Below, piece by piece: positions 50,628-56,244 of a stretch of 56,244 nucleotides of DNA. Source of the stretch: Balneola sp. (lineage in GTDB: Bacteria > Bacteroidota > Rhodothermia > Balneolales > Balneolaceae); assembly GCA_002720745.1 (NCBI GenBank), contig PBJO01000008.1, positions 1 to 56,244 of the forward strand, written 5' to 3'. The notes below the pieces were generated by a model that had not been told where the DNA came from, did no database searches, and was given only the letters and a program-made list of their open reading frames with translations. The position numbers and the translations under genes were made by a program. The first letter of the stretch is position 1, and the number at the start of each line of letters is the position of its first letter.

Positions 50628-51413
50628 CTAAATAAAAATTCCTTCAGGATATTGCACCCTAGTAAGGCACAATCCATGGGCGGGCGCGGTGTATATTTGA
50701 TGATCTTTAAGATCATGTATCCAAAGTAAGGTACTCGATGAGTTTAGATCCATATCTTGCAAATGCCACATAGTTCCAACCAACCTACGAACCATGTTAC
50801 GCAAAAAGCGATTTGCAGTGATTCTATAAAAAAGCTCGTCTTCCTCAACAGACCAGTTTGATTCTACTATCTTACAAAAAGTGTTATAGCTCTCAGGATT
50901 AGTTTTTGAAAGTAAATCAAAGTCATGTTCCCCTATTATCTGAACTGCCAGTTCGTTAAGTACCTCTAAATCCCAATCCTTCCCTGCATACCAAGATTGA
51001 TGAGCTCGCAACGGACTTGGTTTAGTTACAATACGATACATATAGCTCCGATATAAAGCATCGAAACGAGCATGGGCATCTTCTTTAACCTCCCAAATAT
51101 TGGAAATGTAAATAGATGGTCCAAGTATTCGATTCAACCGATGACATAGTAATGAGCGATTCTCCTCTGGATTACTGGAGGTTGTTTTTCTAAATCTATT
51201 CCAATCTTTAGGATTGATATCAATATGCGCGATTTGTGCCTTTGCATTAACGCAAGCATCTGTTCTACCCTGACCTATAATTTTCATAGGTTGCTGAAAA
51301 AGTAAATGAAGGGCTTGTTCTATTGTCCCTTCCACTGTTGGGGCGTCAGGCTGAATCTGCCAACCTGAAAAAGAAGCTCCATCGAATTCAATGGATAAAA
51401 AAAACCTAGACAT
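50628..51413 (-). CDS. truA: tRNA pseudouridine(38-40) synthase
   Basis: TruA makes pseudouridine at positions 38-40 of tRNA anticodon arms. The 261-aa product has the catalytic Asp52 in GQGRTDACVNAKAQIAHID. FFLSIEFDGASFSGWQIQP opens the protein, and YRSYMYRI and RFLRNMVRRLVGTM follow as expected. It ends the leftward ccm transcript, 1 bp after the DUF5683-like gene's start-side neighbour ends, and is tail-to-tail with the TonB receptor. Confidence 0.95.
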   Translation of the reverse strand: MSRFFLSIEFDGASFSGWQIQPDAPTVEGTIEQALHLLFQQPMKIIGQGRTDACVNAKAQIAHIDINPKDWNRFRKTTSSNPEENRSLLCHRLNRILGPSIYISNIWEVKEDAHARFDALYRSYMYRIVTKPSPLRAHQSWYAGKDWDLEVLNELAVQIIGEHDFDLLSKTNPESYNTFCKIVESNWSVEEDELFYRITANRFLRNMVRRLVGTMWHLQDMDLNSSSTLLWIHDLKDHQIYTAPAHGLCLTRVQYPEGIFI

Positions 51414-51414
51414 T

Positions 51415-52338
51415 TTATAAGTTAATCCTAAAATTCATCGTATAATAGATTACAGGTGGCTGTTGAATATGATTAATATGCCGTCTATCTAAGTAGGATG
51501 ACTGACTACCAAATACCGCCTTAGAATAGCCCAAAGATCTCATATCAGCCACACCAACTGTGTTTGATTCCAAAATATGTGGAACAATAGCATGTGAGCC
51601 AATCGAGCCTAATCCTAAATGTGCTTGCAGTCCTATTTTATTTGCATCTCTAACCAATCCAAATGCATGAATACCGCTAATAACACGATTAATTACCATT
51701 AAGGTTACTAAAGCTGGAAGTTGATTTTTGCTCTTATCAACTCGCTCGCGCATATCATTAAACTGACTTCTACTAGAATTAGATCTCCAATTCCATTCAT
51801 TTTCTGGAATTAACTCCAAGCGTTTGTTCCAATTACGTGTTCTTAATTGATAATCATTATACAAAGCTAGGTTATCATGATTAGATACAGCCAAGTACAT
51901 TTCCCGGTCTCGACTTGTTAAATCAATTCCTGCGTTACTCTGGGCAAAGGTTACAAGTTCATCTTCTAGAAAGGATATCCGATATCTAATACCAACGTAC
52001 GAAAGGATTAGTGAAACGTCTACTGCCATATGCCATTGCCCCCGGGTCCAATCCAAAGGATTGGCATAGTGTTCACCCCAACCAGGAAAAAGGAAAGAAC
52101 GCCTCAGTGCCGTTCCTGGATTTTTCTGTTCATAAATATTATTATCACCCTGAAAGGAAAATTCTGAATCACTCCAAGAATTCTTTGATGTATCGTTTGA
52201 ACTGAGTGGTAGCACATTCAATGGATCATTTTTCACCATTTGGATTTGAGCTAAAGTTGGCATAGAATAACTAAACAAGAATGTCAGAGTTAGCACTGCA
52301 GCAACATTTTTCAATTCTTGTTTGATAGAAATATTCAT
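51415..52338 (-). CDS. DUF5683-like exported protein
   Basis: The 307-aa product has a signal peptide (VAAVLTLTFLFSYSMPTLAQ). After a polar linker comes RRSFLFPGWGEHYANPLDW, a pattern close to the PGxGQxY motif of DUF5683 proteins. A hydrophobic segment (MAVDVSLILSYVGIRYRI) and a charged region with YNDYQLRTRNWNKR follow, then LVTLMVINRVISGIHAFGLV. Function unknown; membrane-associated. It abuts ccmF (stop and start are adjacent) and truA, so the three are likely co-transcribed. Confidence 0.7.
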   Translation of the reverse strand: MNISIKQELKNVAAVLTLTFLFSYSMPTLAQIQMVKNDPLNVLPLSSNDTSKNSWSDSEFSFQGDNNIYEQKNPGTALRRSFLFPGWGEHYANPLDWTRGQWHMAVDVSLILSYVGIRYRISFLEDELVTFAQSNAGIDLTSRDREMYLAVSNHDNLALYNDYQLRTRNWNKRLELIPENEWNWRSNSSRSQFNDMRERVDKSKNQLPALVTLMVINRVISGIHAFGLVRDANKIGLQAHLGLGSIGSHAIVPHILESNTVGVADMRSLGYSKAVFGSQSSYLDRRHINHIQQPPVIYYTMNFRINL

Positions 52339-54876
52339 TTAAACTGCCATTTTTCGTTCTCGCCCCCAATGTCGCAAGATAGAGATACTAAAACCAATCA
52401 TAAGTAAGAAGGTTCCCGCCCATACAACAGAAATCAATGGTTTTTTCTCTGCAACAATAAGGATCCATTCATCACCAGATCCTTCTGGTAGTCCTATAAT
52501 ACTCAATTCAATACTATCACTCTTGGGATCGAGTTTGGTAAAACGTACCAACAAGTCATAGGCATCAATTTCTACTGGGAACGAAGCCGTAAAGTTTTCG
52601 CCTTCCTCGTTATAAACAGCAAATAGAGGTTCTAAACTATACTTTGTGTTGCTGGGTAGATGAATAAAGTCGATTTGGGCTCGAACGCCCACCCCTTTAC
52701 CCGTAGGAACATTACTCGAATCCACCATGATAAAATCATTGAATTGAAATGAGAATGGGCCCAGTTCTTTACTCTGTCCTTTTGTAAAACTGATTACCTG
52801 AGCTTCCTTGTCTATTAGACTCACGTCACCTTGGCCCACCTGACTTCCTCCTAACGACCCCGTTGTTGAATCTTGATTAAATGACATTGGCTGTATTTGC
52901 GCTGCTTTAATATTTCGATTATTAACATTTTCAATGTATGAACTACCAGCAACATACAGATATACATCACTCAACCAGCCTGTTCGCACATCGGGGTCTA
53001 CTGACCATTGAATATTCTCAGCTGTAGACGTAGTCAACATAGGATAGACTTCAGGATTCATACTGAAAGTTCGCCCATTTTTTAAATCTGTAAAATTAAG
53101 AGCATAGGTTTGTTGACCTAGCCTATTTTGATTCTCAATAGCATAACCGCCATATAATACTTTATAACGATTATTGAGTACCTTGGGTTCATTTAGTTTT
53201 AGTTCTAACATTTCAATCGTCTGCGTAATTGTGAATCCTTTTTCATCCGTTACTTCACCATTAAGAACACGTTCATTGTAATCAGCAGTCCGCTCATCAA
53301 GTAGAGGCTTATTGTAGGCTGACGAAAATAAAATACCGACTAACAACAAGCCAAAGCCTATATGAGTTGTCGCTCCACCAATAAGTTTGGGTTGTTTTTT
53401 GGCTAATCGAAACAACACCCAAAAATTTCCAATAATTGCAAAGAAACCTGCAAACAAGTAAATCATGTAATAGAAATTCCGCACCTCATAAATCAATATT
53501 GAAATTATTGTAGCGACTGATGTTGCTAATAAAGGCTGAATTAGAGCAGATGAAAGAGATTCGGCATCGTATTTTTGCCAAAATAACATTTGCCCAACAA
53601 CTGTCATCAATGCCATGATTATCGCAATGGGCATGCTCCAATCATTATAAAAACTTATTTCTGGTGGAGTAGGATTTTCATTAAATAGTAAACCAATAAT
53701 CGGAGAACTTGTACCAAGTATAATCACTGCTCCAAGAATAAATAACGCAATCGCTCCAGATACCGTCATAAATTCCCTAGTCAAAATACCATGCTCTTTA
53801 TTGGGACTCGGAAGCTCTTTGTACCGATAAAAAAACATACCTAAACCTATTATTGTTACCATCAACATGAAAACTAATAGCTGATTATACAAGCCTAAAT
53901 CCACAAAGCTGTGAACTGATGAGTCTGCCAAGATTCCAGATCTCGTTAGGAAAGTCTCATAAACAATCGCAATGTATGCTAGTATAGCAAATAGCAAGGA
54001 AGACTTTTGTGCAATTGAACTTTTCCGTTGAATAATCATCGTATGAATACCTGCTGTACCAAATAACCATGGTACCAATGAGGCATTTTCTACGGGATCC
54101 CAAGCCCAATATCCACCAAAGCTAAGTGTAATATAGGCCCAATAGCCTCCTAGAAAAATTGCAGTTAACAAGGATAAATTAGCTCCTAGAGTCCATGGAA
54201 GAGCAGGTCCTACCCATTCATTATATTTTCTTTTCCATAAAGCAGCCATTGCAAAACAGTATGGAATTGTCATCATTGCAAAACCGATAAAGAGTACTGG
54301 CGGATGGATCATCATCCATGGACTTTTTAACAAATCATTTAAACCTGACCCATCCGCTGGTACAAAATTTGGATTCGCTTGAATAAATGGTGCATTAGGC
54401 ATTTCTTCAGCGATACTTCGGAATGGCGAAGCTCCCAAACTTAGAATATCTGAATGCCAACCAACAATCATTGAAAGTAAAAATACTTGAGTTAATGAAA
54501 GGAAAAACATAACCGGTGCCCGATATGGCTTCCTAGTCCATTTTATCAACATAAATCCACTTAAACAGGAAAAAAGTATCCATAGCATGAAACTTCCCTC
54601 TTGTCCTCCATAGAATGCAGACCATAAATATTTTGGTGCAAGATCTAAGCTAGTATAATTGAATACGTAGTAGTACTGAAATTGATGTTCAAAAATCAAT
54701 TTCACCAATAAAGCAGAAGCCAATAACAAGAAAAAACTTTTCATAATGAAAAATAAATGACCCCATTGAATCATTTTTTCCTTGTCTTCACGGGAGGCAA
54801 TACCGTAAAGAACCAAACTAATGACCGAGCTAATAAACGAAGCGCTTATTAACCACTTTCCAATAATTCCTTCCAT
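52339..54876 (-). CDS. ccmF: Cytochrome c heme lyase component CcmF
   Basis: CcmF is the integral membrane part of the system I heme lyase that attaches heme to apocytochrome c in the periplasm. The 845-aa product is longer than E. coli CcmF (647 aa) owing to larger periplasmic parts. It has many membrane helices, WSAFYGGQEGSFMLW, PWMMIHPPVLFIGF (His191 as likely heme ligand) and the WWD motif GGYWAWDPVENASLVPW (254-270). The C-terminal third has a large periplasmic domain and a final helix. It starts 2 bp after ccmE ends. Confidence 0.95.
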   Translation of the reverse strand: MEGIIGKWLISASFISSVISLVLYGIASREDKEKMIQWGHLFFIMKSFFLLLASALLVKLIFEHQFQYYYVFNYTSLDLAPKYLWSAFYGGQEGSFMLWILFSCLSGFMLIKWTRKPYRAPVMFFLSLTQVFLLSMIVGWHSDILSLGASPFRSIAEEMPNAPFIQANPNFVPADGSGLNDLLKSPWMMIHPPVLFIGFAMMTIPYCFAMAALWKRKYNEWVGPALPWTLGANLSLLTAIFLGGYWAYITLSFGGYWAWDPVENASLVPWLFGTAGIHTMIIQRKSSIAQKSSLLFAILAYIAIVYETFLTRSGILADSSVHSFVDLGLYNQLLVFMLMVTIIGLGMFFYRYKELPSPNKEHGILTREFMTVSGAIALFILGAVIILGTSSPIIGLLFNENPTPPEISFYNDWSMPIAIIMALMTVVGQMLFWQKYDAESLSSALIQPLLATSVATIISILIYEVRNFYYMIYLFAGFFAIIGNFWVLFRLAKKQPKLIGGATTHIGFGLLLVGILFSSAYNKPLLDERTADYNERVLNGEVTDEKGFTITQTIEMLELKLNEPKVLNNRYKVLYGGYAIENQNRLGQQTYALNFTDLKNGRTFSMNPEVYPMLTTSTAENIQWSVDPDVRTGWLSDVYLYVAGSSYIENVNNRNIKAAQIQPMSFNQDSTTGSLGGSQVGQGDVSLIDKEAQVISFTKGQSKELGPFSFQFNDFIMVDSSNVPTGKGVGVRAQIDFIHLPSNTKYSLEPLFAVYNEEGENFTASFPVEIDAYDLLVRFTKLDPKSDSIELSIIGLPEGSGDEWILIVAEKKPLISVVWAGTFLLMIGFSISILRHWGRERKMAV

Positions 54877-54878
54877 GA

Positions 54879-55292
54879 TTAGCGTCCTTGAACCCCCACG
54901 GCTACGGGTCGAGTTCCATAACTATCTACATCGGTAGCGTTATATTTAGAAGGGCATTTCATTAGCATTTCGTCCGCATAAAAAACGTCATTCCTAAGCT
55001 CACCGACGACCACTAGGCGATCTGCTTGCTCAAAATTATTTGGTTTTGGTCTGCTGTAAATAACTTTTTTGACTTTCCCAGACTCATCCTTCATATAAAA
55101 ACTGAACTGCATCGTCTCTCGTGAAAAACCATACTCCATTCCTGGCTCCCATGTGCCTGGCACATGAGCGTTTTTCAATTTAGCCGCTTTGTCAAAGTCG
55201 GTGTAGGTGCTTATGCTCTCTCCAAAATTATATAGGAGCAAAGAGGTAAAGGCAATTATCGCAATGCTACCAAAAATTAATTTAGGCTTCAT
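54879..55292 (-). CDS. ccmE: Periplasmic heme chaperone CcmE, CxxxY type
   Basis: CcmE carries heme covalently from the CcmABCD complex to the lyase. The 137-aa product has an N-terminal membrane anchor (about 4-21) and the OB-fold pattern with VIYSRPKPNNFEQADRLVV and GELRNDVFYADEMLMKCPSK. The usual heme-binding HxxxY is replaced by Cys113-Pro-Ser-Lys-Tyr117. The CxxxY variant is known from Desulfovibrio and archaea, where Cys binds heme. The start codon overlaps the upstream ccmD-like gene by 11 bp. Confidence 0.92.
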   Translation of the reverse strand: MKPKLIFGSIAIIAFTSLLLYNFGESISTYTDFDKAAKLKNAHVPGTWEPGMEYGFSRETMQFSFYMKDESGKVKKVIYSRPKPNNFEQADRLVVVGELRNDVFYADEMLMKCPSKYNATDVDSYGTRPVAVGVQGR

Positions 55293-55566
55293 TTGATAAA
55301 TTATTTAGTTTGTTTTCGAGCATGGTTACTCTTTTATCGACACGAGTAAGGTACACAATAAGCACCGTCCAAATAATTAAGGTAACACCTAAAACAACAA
55401 AAATAAGATTATTCGAGCTCATAAAGCTCGCAAATAATCCCTCTCCTTGGTTAACTGCGGTTATCCATTTATCTGAATATACCTGACTCAATGTATCGAC
55501 TGGTGTAACGTCTGTAGAGTCTTGGAACATATTCGAAACTATAAATAATAGCTGAGTTATGTACAT
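55282..55566 (-). CDS. ccmD: CcmD-like small membrane protein
   Basis: The 94-aa product has one clear membrane helix (LIFVVLGVTLIIWTVLIVYL, about 53-72) followed by TRVDKRVTMLENKL, the basic/coiled tail typical of Bacteroidota CcmD-like proteins. CcmD holds CcmE at the CcmC complex. The position between ccmC and ccmE supports the call; sequence alone would be weak. The N-terminal 30 residues are polar and may face the periplasm. It overlaps ccmE by 11 bp and lies 3 bp from ccmC. Confidence 0.8.
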   Translation of the reverse strand: MYITQLLFIVSNMFQDSTDVTPVDTLSQVYSDKWITAVNQGEGLFASFMSSNNLIFVVLGVTLIIWTVLIVYLTRVDKRVTMLENKLNNLSNEA

Positions 55567-55569
55567 AGT

Positions 55570-56241
55570 TTATAATGGATTTCTTATTATTTGTTCAGAA
55601 ATGTATTTAACCCGATATGCTCGGTAAGTTATGTTGTATACCCAGCATGATAAAGCGATAAAGCCCACCATGGCTGGATATAGAATAAACCTAAGTTCGG
55701 CGGCAGTAATTTCAGAAAATGCTGGATTCCCATCAGCTCCTGGATGAAGGCTAGTTAGTTGGCGTGGGACAACGTACAGCAAAAATGGAATAGTGCTTAC
55801 AGCAAAAATATTATATACTGCACTAATTCGCGCCCTTTTTTTAGATTCATCAAATGCTGATCTTAGCATAAAATAAGCAACATAAATCATAAGAGCTAGT
55901 GCAGCCAAGTTCATTTTAGGCTCAGCAAAAGTCCACCAGGTTCCCCAGGTGAAACGAGCCCACAAAGAACCGGTCATAAGTCCACATATTCCAAAGACGA
56001 ACCCTGTTTGAGCTGCCGCCTGAGCTTTAATATCATCTGACCAATTTGCTTTTCTTAAATAATTGATACTGTGATAAAAACTTATGAGAAACATAATATA
56101 CATTGCCATCCACATAGGAACATGAAAAAATAAATTACGAGCAGTCTGCTCCAAAACCGGTATAAATGGAATTTGGATGAGGAACCCACCTATAATAACC
56201 AGACTCATCCAAACAATGATTAGATATTTCCAGAATTTCAT
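55570..56241 (-). CDS. ccmC: Heme exporter/handling membrane protein CcmC
   Basis: CcmC presents heme to CcmE at the periplasmic face of the inner membrane. The 223-aa product has six membrane helices, FFHVPMWMAMYIMF with His40, a WWD-type segment RFTWGTWWTFAEPKMNLAAL (97-116) and SLHPGAD with His166. These histidines match the two axial heme ligands of E. coli CcmC. The gene is complete, starting at the ATG at 56241, three bases from the window edge. ccmA and ccmB, if present, would lie beyond the edge. Confidence 0.95.
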   Translation of the reverse strand: MKFWKYLIIVWMSLVIIGGFLIQIPFIPVLEQTARNLFFHVPMWMAMYIMFLISFYHSINYLRKANWSDDIKAQAAAQTGFVFGICGLMTGSLWARFTWGTWWTFAEPKMNLAALALMIYVAYFMLRSAFDESKKRARISAVYNIFAVSTIPFLLYVVPRQLTSLHPGADGNPAFSEITAAELRFILYPAMVGFIALSCWVYNITYRAYRVKYISEQIIRNPL

Positions 56242-56244
56242 AGG

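Noticed and set aside
1-56244. CRISPR arrays, insertion sequences, prophage or toxin-antitoxin modules
   Set aside because: No regularly spaced repeats, transposase motifs, phage proteins or paired small toxin/antitoxin genes were seen.

Overview
The window is a chromosomal segment of a Gram-negative, fairly AT-rich bacterium of the Bacteroidota/Balneolota type. Markers of that lineage are the NagB-PIG-L fusion, the RND pump fused to an outer-membrane factor, the DUF4856/imelysin/HTTM/TonB receptor set, many lipoproteins and mostly weak ribosome binding sites. Balneolaceae is my best guess at family; it is an inference from gene content only. Nearly all genes are intact housekeeping or metabolic genes. 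There is no CRISPR array, insertion sequence, phage or recombinase gene.

Layout. 1-13.9 kb is mixed housekeeping on both strands: dihydroorotase (cut by the left edge), xseA, pheA, an azurin, a CNNM/CBS protein, an enoyl-CoA hydratase, PspA, a pyrimidine-nucleoside phosphorylase, pdxB, a TatD nuclease and the NagB-PIG-L fusion. 14.1-23.1 kb is a heavy-metal efflux operon: a Cys-rich secreted protein, a CusA-like RND pump fused to a TolC-like domain, a CusB-like adaptor with two metal-binding modules, and a lipoprotein with a CDCC motif. 23.1-30.7 kb holds rmuC, a small potassium channel, an arsenate-reductase-like protein, a tricorn-type protease and a membrane protein.

30.7-33.0 kb is an AT-rich, gene-poor stretch. 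It contains a small Cys-rich protein, a lipoprotein gene broken by an amber codon, a perfect 17-bp inverted repeat, an intact tRNA-Asn with promoter, and a decayed tRNA-Asn-like copy. 33.8-43.3 kb is a cluster for the complete C5 heme pathway: hemH, hemY, hemA, hemC, hemD, hemE, hemF, hemB, hemL. It covers every step from glutamyl-tRNA to protoheme, in two transcription units. A second decayed tRNA-Asn-like copy lies just beyond it, in the same orientation as the intact tRNA. 43.7-50.6 kb holds a DCC-family protein and an AT-rich iron-acquisition locus (DUF4856 lipoprotein, imelysin, HTTM membrane protein, TonB-dependent receptor). 50.6-56.2 kb runs leftward: ccmC, ccmD-like, ccmE, ccmF, a DUF5683-like protein and truA.

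How it fits together. Iron uptake, heme synthesis and heme delivery to c-type cytochromes lie within about 23 kb. The azurin far to the left is a likely electron carrier for the same respiratory chain. The most interesting unlisted signal is a shared upstream site: two 11-bp direct repeats (TTCAyATwA.. then TTCATA..) before the azurin, hemH and hemA. The azurin and hemA copies both have TATAAT exactly 2 nt after the second repeat. This looks like a binding site for a winged-helix (OmpR/PhoB-type) regulator of electron-transport genes.
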